A DNA stretch of 64,000 bases from Talpa occidentalis (GCF_014898055.3 NW_023601433.1:15610141-15674140), one strand, 5' to 3'. Shown: positions 1-14,429, numbered from the stretch's first letter. Numbers and translations are program-made. The notes: generated by a model from the sequence alone, not told the origin.

Positions 1-1667
1 AAGGAAGCAGATGAATGAAGGTTGCAGAGAAAATGTAAAATTTGAACTGGTTGTCGAAGAACAAGTTTAAATTCCATGATCCATTCCATGATCCAGGTGG
101 GTGGCTGCAGAAATTGGGTTCAGGTAGACAAGAATTGCTGTGCCAAAGTGCCTTGCATGGGAAATCAAATCTCCAAAGGAGTGAAAACCGTCTCCCTCTG
201 GGATCCAAGCTATTTCTCTGTAGCTGTACTTGCACGCTAGTTGTCCATCTCTTGGACTGTGTTAAGGCCTCCCAGGAAGCAAAGCTTTGATTGGCATATA
301 AAACATATTCATATTTGTTGAATATTTCATTTTTTTGAAAACAGATGAAATAAAAAGTGACTGAATTTCAGTATAATGCATGAAAAAAAATACATTTCAT
401 CTGTTGACTTCAAGTTGATCAAGAGTTTTTTAGAACAGAACACAGATTTCTGGTTCTTTTTATTTATTTCTGGTTCTTTTTATTTCTGGTTCTTTATTAT
501 TATTTTTAAACAGTTATAAAGCTTGTGGGAAAAAAATGACTTATTAACCCCTAAATCTCAGGTCTGGCTAGCTGTTTCTCCTTGCTTTTACAGGAAATGC
601 AATAACTGAATCTGACATGGTTGGCATAAAACTTTCTTAATCCAACTGCAATTGGAGAAACTCACTGTTTTGGTAGATATTGTGATGTGTGACCCACATG
701 TGCACACACACACACACACACACATGCATACAAAGGAAGTGTTCACTGTCATGCAGTGTTGACAGATTAGAACTTTATAGTTAAGTGCTGATATCAACTA
801 AAAGAGAAACAAGGGCTTCAAGAATCATTACTATTTATATCACATCTCTCTTCCATTTTCTGTCTTCAGCCAGTTACCTGGGATGAGGTTTAGACCTTTT
901 AACTAGATGAATTACTCAATATTCTGGCACATCAACCACATACGCAAATGACAACAAAAAATATAACTGTTAGACCCAAACAAAAATAAAGTGAAATCAT
1001 TTTGCAGTAAATATCAAACAACAATTTCATAGTATGCAACTGGAATTAAAAACTAACACGAATACGGTGCTTATAAAATATCAGATGTACAGAGCAGTGA
1101 TGCAGACACAGAGTCTGTAAGCTGCACCCAAACGCTTGGGGTACTTTTTCCCCCACAGGACTATCAGGAGGGTCATTAGTATGAGCAGAAAACAGGGAAT
1201 AACCAAATCTTTAATATTTTGTGTCAATAAAAAGACCCTAGTTTAATGAGCCCATACTTAGAAAGAGAGGGATGGAGGAGGAAAAGGAAGAATCTGAAAA
1301 GAAAACAAAAGAAAGAAAAACAACTCTAAGGCTACAGAAAGGAAGAAAATAACCCTGGGACTCCAGTAGCTCCAACAAGACACACACAGCTGCATAGAAG
1401 GAATTCCTCTAAAGTCCGCATGTGTTTCTAGGCTGACGGTGACCCCTGAAGATAGGTAGTAGTGCCCAGAACAAGAATATTGAAAGTAAATTAACTCTAT
1501 TAACAACAGTATGCACTTTGTCCAAGGTTAATAATACTAAATAGAGATGTAAGATTCTATCCCAACCTGTCTTGATTCTGTGACTTGTGTTCTTACCCAT
1601 TGCAAAATGTGGTTACAAATTTAGTTTCGAAAATCTGTAGAGAAAAGCAGACTTTGATTCATGCTTT
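1..1667. other. Gene-free AT-rich stretch
   Basis: No open frame here has recognisable protein similarity, and the longest are about 80 codons. Visible structure is limited to a three-fold imperfect tandem of a tttctggttctttttat-type unit near 447-496, a CA microsatellite near 703-724 and a purine-rich run near 1,262-1,325. Confidence 0.7.
703..724. repeat. (CA)11 dinucleotide microsatellite
   Basis: Eleven uninterrupted CA units are readable directly. This is a typical mammalian microsatellite and probably length-polymorphic. It generates a run of Cys-Val codons in an antisense frame that should not be read as protein. Confidence 0.95.
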
Positions 1668-1842
1668 TCAAAGAGTGGTTTATAGACCATTTGTATCCAA
1701 TGACATGGCGTCATTTTGAAATACAGATTCTTGGGTCCAACCCCAACCCAATGAATCAGAATATCTGAAGTAGAGCTTAAGAAAATACATTTTTAACACT
1801 CTGGTTAATTCATAAGCACACTAAAGCTTGGGACCCACTGAG
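1668..1842 (+). mobile_element. MER5A-like hAT-Charlie DNA transposon relic
   Basis: The sequence follows the MER5A layout. It has a degenerate 'gtggtt..tagacca' start, a central 'agattcttgggtccaaccccaaccc' type core, 'tgaatcagaatatctg', and a closing 'agcttgggacccact' that mirrors the start as terminal inverted repeats do. MER5A is a short non-autonomous hAT-Charlie element shared by placental mammals. The match is from memory and is old and diverged. Confidence 0.7.
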
Positions 1843-2445
1843 TAAGCCAGCAATAAAGAAGCATTGAGAATATACTGCAGGGGAGACCAGCACACTGGGT
1901 CAGAAGAATGAGGCACGTCAGTGTGGCCTCCATTTACTATTAAGGATTCAGTGCATTCTTGAATTTTATTCTGTACCTTTACCAGTGTTTAGATTCTTCT
2001 CTTTATAATAAGCCACACACTGACATTCTACCTGAGGGTTTCCTGTTTTGGGGGCTGTTTACTCACTCGAAGACCAAATTTGATGCCAATAACCCAGTAT
2101 TACATCGTCACATGAATATTTTATGTTGTCATTTGAGCACAAGATTCTTTGACATTGCTGAAATAGCTGCAACTAATTATTGAAATTAATCTTGATAATT
2201 TTATTCCAAGTATACTTCTTTGGAGAGTTATATATAATTATTCAATTAAATATGTATGCTTAAAATAGTAGCCAGTTCTAAGCAATTGCATTGGAGCACC
2301 ATGAAGTCATTTTAGATAGTAAGAAGAGCGTCATGCAAAGCTTGCAATTAAATGTTATTAGCATTTCAATAAAGCCCACATGCAACTTTGGGACGCTGTC
2401 ATCTTTTGACCAATGCAGAATTAGAGGTTCACCAATTTTCTCTTT

Positions 2446-2772
2446 TAGCACATGAATTTTATTTATTTTTTAAAAATAAATATTTATTTATAATTATTAA
2501 ATAAATAAATATTTATTTATGCATACAAGAATTGGGGTGTAAGCCAGAGGTGTGGAGGATGAGAGGATTCACCAGAGAAAGTGGGGAGCAAAATAGGCAG
2601 ATCTACTGAAATACACTGCTGGGGGGAGCAGTGGGCGAGTCAGGAGAGGTCTGCTGCACCATGTGCGTAGCTCCCTGGCCTGGCTGGCTGGGGATCAAAC
2701 TCATGCTGCAGGGGCTGGTGCTAGCTTGATAGCGCTGTGCCACCAGGAAGGCCCCTAGCACATGAATTTTAT
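2446..2772 (-). mobile_element. tRNA-derived SINE, subfamily II, with 17-bp TSDs
   Basis: The element occupies about 2,463-2,755 in minus orientation. The A-rich tail reads as the T/A-rich run at 2,463-2,520 and the tRNA-like head ends at 'caccaggaaggcccc'. Identical 17-bp direct repeats (tagcacatgaattttat) flank it at 2,446-2,462 and 2,756-2,772, which is direct evidence for target-primed insertion. The tail has expanded into a long AT-rich region with aataaatatttatt palindromes. It is the only copy of the family in the first 16.6 kb. Confidence 0.93.
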
Positions 2773-4794
2773 ATGATGTTATTTACAGTTGTGTGTGTGC
2801 TTTCGGGGAGGGGAATTTATCCAAATCTATATATTTTATGTTACATTTTGTTTAAGACTTTGTTTTAGTTGTGTCCTGATGGTACAATGATTCACAATCA
2901 CTGAACACTATTTCCAGTGGGTAGAAGGAATTTTCTGACAAAGACACTGAGATTAGGAAAAGATGGAGATTTGTGATATAACATCGAAACACATTCTAGA
3001 TAGATAATTCCACATTTCATGTAAAACAACAGTGTCCCCTGAAGAGAAATATGTCCCACCAATAAAAGTAGCAGTGTACCTCTGTGAAATTATGCTGACA
3101 TTTGGTTTTCTTTGATGATGGAAATGTTCTGTATCTGCTAATATAGGAACCACTAATCACACTGAGCTCTTGAAATGTCCCTCATACAAATGAGGAGCTG
3201 AATTTAATTTGACTTCATTTAAATTTAAATGGCCCGTATATGACTTATGACTGCTGGTCGCTCTGCATCGTAGAATATTCCAAGACACTCCCTGTCACTA
3301 TTCTAACACGCTATCTTTGGAAAATATGTATGTAAGAAGGTTAGAAAAGTGGTATATAAAGGGTTTCCTAAAGGAGTTTACACAAAAGAAAATTTAACAT
3401 ATAAATTAATGTTGCACAATTTTATACAATAACAGGATTGAAAATCATTTTCAACTCTGGAAAATAAACCAGTGTCAAGCTGTCCTGTGGTCATCACGTT
3501 AGTGCCACTGGGCTGGAGTAAACATACAAATGTGCTAATATTTGGTTAATAGTTGGTCTCCTAAAACGTCTAGAAGTTCATATTGTCAATAATTAATCCC
3601 AAGACAAGAAATGAAGACGTTGTCTTGGGTGAGGGGGAAAAAATCCACATTTCTTATTCTCTTTGGGATGAGGATGATCTGGGGTTCTCTCATCCTTTGC
3701 TGTATACATAATTGTATGTTGACAATTCTTTCAGCACATAAAAAATGTGTTTCCCCACTTCCTTCAGGCTGCCATACTTTCTCACGAGAAATTTTACTAT
3801 TTTCCCCTATAAGTTAGGTGTTATTTTTTTCTCTCACACCTTTCAGGGTTTTTTTCTGTTTGACTAGCACTGGTCTTGGTGTTGATCAAGACAGTTTCAT
3901 CCTTTCTGTGGTCCTGCGGGTTTATGGTTTTAGTAGAACTTGGGGTGTTTTCAGTCATTATTTCTTTGAGTGTTTTCTCAGCTTCTCCCTCACCAGGAAA
4001 CCTTCATTGTCACTTGAGGGAAGGTGTCTCTTCGTTGTGAAAGGTAGGATGGGGCCCCTCCGGGACTCCAGTAGACGCCTGTCAGTCACCATGGCTGCGA
4101 TGCATGGGTGTGTCTCCATGGAGATAGAGGCTGTAGTGTGGTCAGTTGGGTAACAGAACTGCCCTGTCTGTATACCAAGAAGCCTCCTCTGACATGGCCT
4201 GTCGAGAAGGGGACGTGCTCATGCCACTGTGGAGGCCAAAAGTCCAGGCACTGATAGGGTTTCCACTGACACGGTGGACACTATGATCTCACGGCCACCC
4301 ATCTGGGATAAGAGTCTCTGAGCTCTATCAGCCTATCCTGACACCATCCAAGAGGAGGGATGGGGTCCCATTTCAGTCTAGTGCGGGGGAGGTTCGGTTC
4401 CCCACTGGGCTGTTGCTATGCCAGGTGGATGTGGGTCTGCAGCATTAATCTAAGTAAGCATTTAGCAGAATGATTATTTTGTGAAAGTTTTCTGTCCTGC
4501 CCGGCCACCCTCTCCTGGTCCTTGACTAGAAAGGGCAGGATTTTCTTGGGGCTCCTGTTGACACTTCTGCTCATATATCTCCAATCTGGGATCTATGAGG
4601 CAAGAAAAAATCTCAGAGAAAGCACTGCCATGTCACGCCTTGGTGTCCTGGTTTACAAGACTTTGCAGTGTCTTCTAAAAATGCTGGGAGGGATAAGAAA
4701 AGACATATAGGCTCCATCTTTTCAGAAGTGGAAGTAACCAATAAGATATTTTTAATTTAATTTTTTTTAAATGAAAACATACAGTTCTTGTTAG
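2773..4794. other. Unassigned gene-free stretch
   Basis: No supported gene. The portion from about 3,800 to 4,450 is more GC-rich than its surroundings and its open frames (up to 111 codons) match no protein I recognise. It may be an eroded LINE or LTR piece, but I cannot name it. Confidence 0.5.
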
Positions 4795-4880
4795 AGACCA
4801 GACATCATTCTGAATTATGTTTTATTCCCACAATGACCTTTTAAGGCAGATGGTTTTTATTAGCCCAGTTTTGTGAAAAC
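4795..4880 (+). repeat. Possible MIR relic
   Basis: The text 'cccacaatgacctttt.aaggcagatg.tttttattagcccagtttt' resembles the MIR core (cctcacaacaaccctatgaggtaggta..tattatccccattttacag). MIR is an ancient tRNA-derived SINE shared by all mammals. The fragment is short and diverged. Confidence 0.45.
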
Positions 4881-5419
4881 TTGTGTGTCTATGTTTATGG
4901 CTTTTGTAGAATTTGGAATGTTGTGAGCCATTATATCTTGAGTGCTGGGAGATGACCCTTGGGGTCTAATGAGAGGAGTTTTGTATGACTGAGGCCATAG
5001 GCCAGGCTATGTGGATGAGACCAGTTTATGCTAACAATGTGGCTTATTGTGTCACCTGGTGTATATCTGAGGCTTTGAGTCAGGTTGGTTTTGATTCTGA
5101 CTTCTGAGGGTGTTGAAGACAGAGTAGCTGAGGTCTTATGGTTACTATATACCTACACTACTGACCCCCCATAAAAGTCCTGTACATCAGGGGAGTTTCC
5201 CTAGTTGCAAAGGCCTTTCCCATGTTGTCATACATCATTGCTAAGCGGAGTGAGCACTTTGAAGGCCACTCTGCACCTCCCAGGACAACAGAAAGTATGT
5301 GCTTTCTTTTTGTCCCTTTTCTGGCTTTGATTTGTGTCCTCATAGCAATAAATACTAATTGTGCTGTAGTAGGCAACCAGGGGAAGGACAGGCAGGGGGC
5401 TGGGGGGCCAGGTCCTCTT

Positions 5420-5715
5420 TCTCTTTGGGCTCTCTCTGGTGTTGTCTCATGGTCTCTTCCTCTCATAGCCGTCGCTCATTCTCTCGTAGCCACTCTGCTG
5501 CCATAGCTGTTCCCTGTGTGATGCCGCCCTTGTAGCCTCAACCTCAGGCCTGGGTGTGCACCTTGTGCATGCCCACACCATACTCCAGGTTCCCACGACC
5601 AGGCATGCGTGCCCCGAACCACACTCCCAAGTGTCTTCTGCATGCAAGGCCACAGGTGATATCCACAGAGTAGGGGCGTAAAAGCCTGACCAATCTTCAC
5701 TTACCTTACATGTGC
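5420..5715. repeat. Dispersed repeat R1, copy 1
   Basis: This stretch aligns over nearly its whole length with 32,262-32,555 in the same orientation. Both share 'tctcatggt.tcttcct', a 'cccttgtagcc/cccttatagcc' block, 'cacaggtg..atgccc.ca' blocks and an ending 'aagcctgaccaat'. The element has no recognisable coding capacity. It could be part of an LTR or an L1 5' untranslated region, and the family is not assigned. Confidence 0.7.
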
Positions 5716-8700
5716 ATAAAATAGATTCTTCTGAGTCCAATGACTCCTTCTAGAATGTCCTCAAACCTGGGAGTGATTGTGGGCACTGCCAGCAAGCCAA
5801 TCCAAATATATAGTGTGGGAGAAAAAAATCATATTTTTCTAGATTTGTTTTCCTCACCACCCTCAGGGGCTCACTTCTGCGGTGTCAGGGGTTCAGGGGT
5901 AAATGACTGCATTCTTAAGTCTGCCTGTGCTTCTCTCCGATGGGATACATGAGAGAAGACAAACCAGTGGCTTCCTATAAGTCAATTCTTTTTTTTCTTT
6001 ACAGTGATATCTTAAATCCTCACTATTCTCACTCCCAGATATCCCCTTCCCTTGAAAACTGAAAAAATTGATCTTCCCTAATTTGGAAGAAAACTCCCCC
6101 AAACTATCAAGTCTGAATCTTAAGGAGGAAGATATTCTTCTGACACTATCACAATGAGCTTACTTTGAGTCAGTAGGACTAACTCCAGGTTTGTGGCCTG
6201 TGACAGAGAATTGAGTTTCCATCTTATGCTGATTCTCCATGCCATAGATCTCAAAATTATATTAGAAATGAACCAGAAGACAGTTCATTATTGCAATCAT
6301 TGGGATAGTGAATGCATCATCAACTCTTACATTCAGGAAAGATCATTGTGATTATAAAAAAAAAAATTATCACTGTATAACTTAAGCCTGATAAAGTCTA
6401 TAAAGTAGTCATCAGGTTTACCTTTTTTGGGTGCATTTTCTCATTCACCTTTGGGAGCACCCCACTTCTGCTCTAGGACCCAAGGACCCATGACATTCAC
6501 AAGCACGCCTATGTCCTTCCTGTATTTCCCATATCAGGATTCAGACCAAAGCGAGTTCTCTGGCCTGCAAACTTCAGTCTGACTCTTCCCCCCCCCACCC
6601 CCCGTGGGCCTCTCTAGGGAGTGTGTTCTTCTCAGACATCAATTCCAGAAGGATCATTGGGCTATTAAAATTAATTAATAAAATTTTTGTAATTCATTTT
6701 CATAATATTAATCTCTTAATTATCCTGTAAGCAGCAATTATCAAGCTCATGGCTCTTCTGCCTCCACCTCCAAGACTTATACATGGAAATTAGCATTTTA
6801 ACCTGGAGTCTGCTACTTTACTGAGAACCCAGGACCTCGAGGTAATTGGAAATTACATTTCATTCAAGGGCAAGTGAGTGGGTGGAATTTCATCCCCGAG
6901 AGCTTGGTTCTGGGTTGCTATTTTGGTGATTTGGGAGAAGTCTGGTTGGCCAACCATGTCCAAACCAGCATATCATTTACTGCTCCTGAATTTTGCTCCT
7001 GAATCTATATACTGTCCATGATTATTGACAGTGTAGGATGTTAAAATTGCTGTTAAAAACACTGTGCCCTTATATCACCCCCTGCTGGCACTGGCATGCG
7101 TGCACTGTGGACAGAGTCTAATGGTAGGGGTCACGGAGCTCTTCCAAGGCCCCCACTCACTCATTCACTCTGCTGAGGGGAGGGAGGGTTTTATCTGACT
7201 TAATGCAGAAGAATGAACTGGGGGTGCTCAGTTTGGGTCTGTTCTCTCCTCCTGTGTGTCCACAGGGCACACCATTTCCCTTCCTGTCTCACTAATGGGG
7301 TAAGCAGGGACATGTGTGTCTCTTAACGTAGTACAACTGCAGAAATCCTCATGCCCACAGGTTTAAGCCATATCTTTCCATATTTAGTGCTGTTCCAAAA
7401 AAGATCCTATTTTGATTCTCCATCTGATGTCTTTTGGTTAAATTCTCAGTTGGTTTAGATACCAAGTGGATTAGGAGGACATCTTGGGATGCTTAAACCC
7501 AGTTCTTTCCACTGCTTGGTGGGCATTAGAGACTTGTCTTTATGGGAGCAGAACACTGAACAATCCCTAGTGTGTGGTAACTGTTGCAACTGTATCACAT
7601 ACCCAGTTTCCACCAAGAAAGACTGAATTTTATTTTATGTATGAAATCAAATAACATAATTATAATAAATTGTTGTTCCATATCCTAATCTAAAATTATT
7701 TAAAAGTTTACTTTTGGTAACAAATAGCCTCTCTGTATCTTCCCTAGATCTCAAAATGATGCCTAAATCATAGTAAGCATCTGCTCAATGTTGGTGATGA
7801 TGTCCCACCAACTGAGCAACTAAGATTGCTGGTGGATGAAGATTTTTCAAAAAACAAAACCATATTTGGCTATGTACTTCTATTTCCCAACATTACAATT
7901 GAGTTCCCCTGGGGCAAGACATCTCCTGTTAAATGCTGTACTTTGTCATTATCATGTGGCAATGAACAAGAGAGTGGTCTTCAGATGTCCCTCAGTTTGT
8001 TCTCTGTCCCTCATCAATACTTCAGTCATTGTAGCAGAATTTTCAGTCTTAATCTAGCAAAGACTCGGTGATATACAGTGTGTGTGACATGCATTATTCA
8101 AATACACAACATCCTCCCTCTTGCCACCTCTTTTCCACTTGCTGTCCTCTCTTTGAAGCCACCTCTGGTGCTTCCTGGCCTCAAGTGCATGCCATTTTAC
8201 GAGAAGAGACTTGTATCAAATTACCATTTGATTTTTTATGTCTTATTTATATCTTATTCTAATTATTAGCTTGAACCATATAAAATTATCTGGTTTGACT
8301 CAAAAACAATTACTTTATAGTGTGAATTGCTCGTAAATTGGAGGCTTTCTGAATTACTAATTCAGGAGATGATGCATTGTATCTGCAGAGATACCCGTCC
8401 TCTTGGGACATCTGGTTAATCCATCATCTCTTCTGCTGCTGTTCCTTTTCCCAAAAAGTTATGAAGAATGATCATTGGTGCTTATCAGCTCTTCTTGTCT
8501 GCTATAATTTCTGATTTTTTTGGTACTTACTTGGCTGCTTTGTGGTACATCTTGTGTCTGTCCTTGGAAATGGAAATAAAGTGTTATCCCTGCTTATACG
8601 TATAGTGAGAAATTAATATGCTTTGCTTTAGAGAAATATTTATTCTACAGGTGAAAATGAGCAAAGTTATCTACAGAGAAATGCACAGTCATAACCTATA

Positions 8701-11700
8701 GAGCAAGATAAACATAATTGAAGCAGAGTCAATACAATACATGTTGGTATTTTAATAAATGTGATAGCGAGGTCCTAAACCCAGTGTGTTCGATTCTGAT
8801 ACCTGAGTCTAGAAGCAATCTGAATACAAACCTTGTTTTGGGAAACAACGTTTGAATAGAAGGGCAATTACTACATATTATCGGTCCTCATTATTCAGGG
8901 GTTCCATATTTGCAGACTTTTCTACTCATTGTAACCTGTCTCCTCCAAATATGTACCCTCTAAACATTCGTGGCCAATTACGGACACATGCAAACTGCAC
9001 AAAATTTGAGTCTTTGCAAGCACACACTCCCAGCTGAGGTGAAACAGCACAATTCTTTGCCTTCTTGTTTCAGCTTCCATACTGCAAACAAATGTCCTTT
9101 CACTGGCCTATGTAGTATATTTTTAAAAGAATTTTTGTGCTTTCTGTTGGTAATTTTGCTGTTTAAAATGGTTCCCAAGCATAGTGGTCAATTCAGTCTG
9201 TTAGTGTCCTAAGGGCAAGAAGGCTTATGAAATACCTTCCCAGGAAAATCTATGTGCTACTTACATTCCTTCGGATATGAACTATGGGGTTATAGGCTAT
9301 TATTTCAAATCTAATGAGTCAACAACATATATTAAAGTATCTTTAAACAGACACACACTGTCTGTTTAGAAACAGTTTATCTTAATAGTCAGTTGGCAAT
9401 ATATTGTGACCAGAGGCTTTCAGGAAGCTATTCCTATATTTTCAGGAACCTATTCCTGATTTTTCCCTAGAATTGTGGTCCAATAGTCACTAATTCACTG
9501 TCTGTGGCTAGTTTAGAGAATGTAACTACTGTGACTACTGAGAGTTGACTTTAAAGTGCATTTTTTTTTGATTGGTTTTCAATCCTTGACCAAGTTGACA
9601 TTTATGAGCATTACACAAAAAAGCAAAACATACACCAATGAAGAAAATGTAGTTTTGCCTTTGAAACAGAAAAGAATGTTGTGAGAATATAATTTGATAC
9701 GTATTCATGCAAGTAGAGAAGTGTAGTTCCACACAGCAATTAAGAAATAAAAGTAATGAGGTTGTGCTTGCTATCCATTACAAAAACAGCCAAAATTTGT
9801 TATCAGTATCAATATTATTGAGACATAGATCAACTATTTTCACTTATATGTAAGGAGATCGTAATTTAAAACTTATTTCTGGGTAAATAGATTGTAGTCA
9901 CGAATGACCTAGACAAGGTACCTGGGAAGGGATACTAGATACTCAAAAATTATTGTGATCATTGCCCATTGATAAAATCACTGTTTACTGTGGGAAATCA
10001 AGAAAAATGCCAATTGCTCTTTGGTGTTGCCTACTTGAGCTTTGAAAATTAGCCTAAATAGATAATTAATGAAAGACTGCTCCTTTACCACTTCAAATGT
10101 GTACAAACTATGAAGAGAAATGGAGATAAAGGATGACTCTTGTTCTCAAAAATATAAAAAGAAAACATTTTTAATAATCAAGTATAAAAATGGAAATATG
10201 CAAACAGAAAAATTAAGACTTTTTTTTACTTTGCATTCTAATCTAAACCAGTCTTTTTTTTTTTTCCCCTCCAGCCATTTGCACAGACCCTGTCTCTCAT
10301 TTTCCACTGATCTCTAGCTTTTATTTTTCTTTCTTTCTGAGAATTCGAAGAGTCTAAAGTTGTGACAATATTAGATTAGCAGAAGCAATACAAATCTTTG
10401 AGGCAAAGAATTAAAATACTTCAATTCCAAAATTTCATTAATTATTAGATGCACTGTCAAGCTCATATGCTTTTTGAAGTAAAAGATATCTCACATTAAA
10501 TATGTTTTGTATAATCTAACAATCACATTTTTGCATAATTTTCTCTCATTTTCTTAATTTCTATAATCAAACTGATTCAAAACTTTGTATTTGTAGACTC
10601 AGGATTTTTCTGTATCTCTTTTTACCATTAGCACCTACAAAGGACAACACAAATACAATTTTCTTTCCTTATCTAGTGCTTCAGTGTTGTACCTGATTAT
10701 TACCTTTAGGAATGATTGTGTAATTTTAAATGAGATATCAAAAAATAGCAGAGAAAATTTTGTACACATTTCTGTCAAGCTGGACTTAGCTTCACTTTTT
10801 GAGTAACTGGGTAACAGTTAAAAACCATCTCTTATATGTTAAGAATTGTGAAGTGTCTGAGACTTCGCCTGACTAACACCAGCTGAGGAGTTACATTTTC
10901 ATTGGTTCGTGATTACTGGGTCAGAGATGAAGGAGAGTTTATTACTAATAGTGATAGCAGTGGCCATTAATTAGTGTTATGAACAGTTCCTTGAGCCCCA
11001 ATCCCACTGGGTAGCAATGAGAGGACTACAAAATGTGTGGGTAGCATTATGGGAGAGGAAACATGAGGGCAGCCAGCACATCTGTCCTGAGAGAGAGAGA
11101 GACTGAGAGTCAATCTTTACCTTCCAAGGCTGCCCACTATGTAAACAAAGGGTAATCAGTGACTTGCTCACAAGGTCTGAAGAAATGTAAGAGAACCATG
11201 GAAAATTGTCACCCAACAAAATCCACCCATCGTGTCTACAACATCATGTCTTAGAAAATTTTCCAGGGAGTATATCACTTTGTCAGAAACTCTGATTAAT
11301 CTGGCTGACAGAGGCAGGGACCAAGTCTGTTCAATTTGTCTCATACAGTTTTTAATTAAGGTTACTGCCAAGAAGTCTCCAAGTAAAAAGATGAGACCAT
11401 TGCAATAATGCTCACAGCCATGTCTCCCAGGATCCAAGAGTTAAGCAATGAGTAAGTTCTACAAACTACCTGGGAGACCTTGGAAAGCCAGGTGACCTTA
11501 TCCTTAAATTTTTGTGTAATCTTTTCATTCAACAGAAACATTAGTGAAACAAAACAGGATATACTAGTGACTGCACAGACATCCACCTTGGCCGTACAAT
11601 GAGGAAGTTTAGGGGCAAACCCATCATTCATAACAACCATGGGCATGAGTAGAATGAAGCTGAGCTGAGTGACTTCCAGGGCTCAAGGGGCATCACAGCG

Positions 11701-13087
11701 AAAGTCATGGAGAATTGTCTCCCAATAGTCTATAGAATCCCAATACTTTGGCAAAGATTTCCAATGCTAGAATGATACTTGAAGACATCAATCTTTCCTA
11801 ACTGAGATTTCTACAATATCTTCCTAGAATTTTGGCAATGTCTACAGCCCAGAGTGGCACTGCTGGCAGCATTGCTCATTTCCAGCTTTTTGTTTCAATA
11901 GGGAATTTAATAGAATTTCATGGAAGATATTTTAATCCACAATAACTGTTATAAAATAACACTGCAAGTTAACTTCTTATGGAAATACCAGTGAAGAGAA
12001 CTCAAATATTTTGAGGATCAAATTAAAAAAATCCTTCCCTTAGCGACTGTTTTCACCTGGACAGTGAAAGACTAGTTCTAGGGCATGCATAATTTATTCC
12101 TTCCCTCATAGCAGATATGTTTCTCAATTTCAGAAACACTAAAACATAAAACTACATACAAGCATCCTAGAATTGGAGGGAATATGGAAAATGTGGGTGT
12201 TTTAGAATCCTAGGGTGAAAAAGACAAGAATATTTTAACACTTAAAAGGTGAAAGGGAATTTAAATAATCTTAATCAAATATCTTTTGACACACTTTCTT
12301 TTCTTTTCACAACTCCTACTATAAATAACTTTTTAGCCAAAATAACACATAATGACATTTTAAATAACTGCTTTAGTTTTTGAAAAGATCCTAAAATCAT
12401 TTAAAGTCAAGGGCAGTTGAAGACTTTCTGGATCTATGTGTGAGTCTTCAGTGTTATTCATGGCATTCTGAATTTCCTCTTAAACGATTTTGCCAGAGAA
12501 CTAAATCTGTCAATAACAAGAGGATTCTGTTCTCCACCAACATAAAAGTACAAATGGAGGAAGTCAGTGTCTCTCACGCATTCATCCTCCACGAATACAT
12601 GCAAATGGTATTCTTTCTAAAGTGAATCAGATAAAATTCATAACAACTAGAGATACATTTATTTGCTATTCAAATATTATCCTTGCATAATACAGTGTGC
12701 CTTCTGTGTACTAATTACACATGAAGATAAAAGGAGGGCTTCATATTATCAAGAACTACATAGATATATTTTTCTATTATGTGCAAACATACATATTGTG
12801 AAACCAGAACACCAACATGTTACTTCCTCAAAATAATTAAATTTCATTTTTACAGCAATAGAATTTAATTGCAGTTGACATTTTTTAAAGCCAATACCCG
12901 TTTTCATCAGAGACAACTATAATTAATCTTTCCATATTGGATGCTACCAAGCCCAAAGGAGAAAAAGCAAGATTATACAACTTTACATAGGAGGCGAAAA
13001 ATTAATTCTTGGCTTCTTCACTTCTCTTTCTTTTTGAAATGTTAATAAAGCATTTTTGAATTGTCTCTTAGCAGATATTGTAAAATC
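5716..13087. other. Long gene-free, SINE-free AT-rich stretch
   Basis: No gene can be supported in these 7.4 kb. Three overlapping minus-strand open frames at 10,977-11,646 encode hydrophobic-looking peptides but show no family signature, and reading through them requires frame changes. A C-rich run lies near 6,588-6,603. No copy of the common SINE occurs, in contrast to the later part of the window. Confidence 0.6.
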
Positions 13088-13520
13088 TACACTCCATAGG
13101 TTGAAACACAACCCCCTAAGTGACATCCACTCATGATTTCCCTCATCCTTGAAACTTGCAAGTATTAAAATGCAAAAGAAAATGTGGGGGGAGGTGTCTT
13201 CACAGATATGATAAATGAAGGCTCTTGTGATAAGGAGCGTATCTTGGATTATCCAAGTTGTTCCTAAAGGTAATCATATGTTTCTTTATGAAAGGGAGGA
13301 AGGTGGAGACTTCAGAGAGAAAAGGAGAGGAGAAGGTGGAAAGGAGATGGAGTAAGAAGAGATTTGGATATTCTTAGTAGAGTGATGTGGCCCAAAGTCA
13401 AGGAAAGCCAGAAGGAATGTGACGTCATCAAGCTCTCCCCCAGAGCCACTAAGGGAGTGCACCCCACCACCTCTCGATTTCAGCTAATTTTGGATTTCTG
13501 GCCCCCGAACCTGTGAGGGA
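13088..13520 (+). mobile_element. Possible MaLR (MLT1-type) LTR relic
   Basis: Diverged sequence follows the order of blocks typical of this LTR type: 'gctcttgtgataaggag..tatcttggattatcc', 'tctttatgaaaggga', purine-rich 'gagagaaaaggagagg', 'ggcccaaagtcaaggaa', 'gatttcagc', 'ttttggatttctggcc'. ERVL-MaLR LTRs are common old mammalian relics. The assignment is from memory. Confidence 0.45.
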
Positions 13521-14429
13521 ATATCCTCTGTATTCCCTTAAACCATGTGTGGTGATTTGTTACGGCAATCACGGAAGTAATACATATACATACCCACATA
13601 TACATTCAAAGGGAAAGGCTAAATGTCACAGCAAAATTTGCTTAGAAATTAAGGATAGAACTAGACACCTTGATATTTCCTATATCATCCTCATAAGTTA
13701 AGGGGGCATTCCTTTATAAACCAGGCTTTTGAGTGGGGCAAGGTTGTGGACAGAGTTCCCCTCAGCAGGCTATCCAACTTGAGTCCCCAGGTGTTCAGAA
13801 ACACTCCAAGAGGGTGTTTGGAGCCTCACCTTGCAATCCTGCTCTCTAGTAAGAGTGGGGCATGCTTGGGTGTCCTGCCCCAGTGAGCTGGCTCTTTGGA
13901 TTACATAGGTCACCAGGTACCTGGTGAGAACTGATGAAAAGTCTGGCTGACTTCAGACATTTAACCTGATATAAATACAGGAATCAATGTACTTTCAGTG
14001 TGCTTTGTCTTGAACTCGAGTACAGTGTTTGCCAGGGAGTGGCCTCTGTCCTCACCTGCTCATCTGTGCTCCAGCAAGAGTGCTAGTAGGTGGGTCCCAC
14101 AGACCTTCCCCAGGGACACAGGAAAGCAAGCCTGGGAATGGACAGGACAGGCAGCAACTTCCCCAAACCAGAGAACATCCTTCTTCCAAACCCTGCTTTT
14201 TCTAGTCTGGCTTCCTCAGGTCCTGTCACAACTTTGTCCCCTGACCGAGCAGGGCTGGGATTTCAGACACTGTGGGAAGAGGCTGACTTGGCAGTGAGCA
14301 AGGCCCAGATGTCATTTCCAGCTCTCTCTTCCAAGCAAATCACTTCTACTGTCCACACATCACATAATGGGCAGCAAAGAAACTTGGGGAAAAAAGAGAC
14401 ATTATGTACATGTCAGTAATTGTATTGAT

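Noticed and set aside
2463..2520. AT-rich palindromic tract as a replication origin or structured element
   Set aside because: It is explained as the expanded A-rich tail of a minus-strand SINE.
9344..9368. 9-bp inverted repeat taaacagac/gtctgttta
   Set aside because: Too short to stand out from chance in AT-rich DNA of this length.
10977..11646. Three adjacent minus-strand frames with hydrophobic stretches, possibly a broken membrane-protein pseudogene
   Set aside because: Joining them needs frame changes and no recognisable family motif emerged, so I could not support it.
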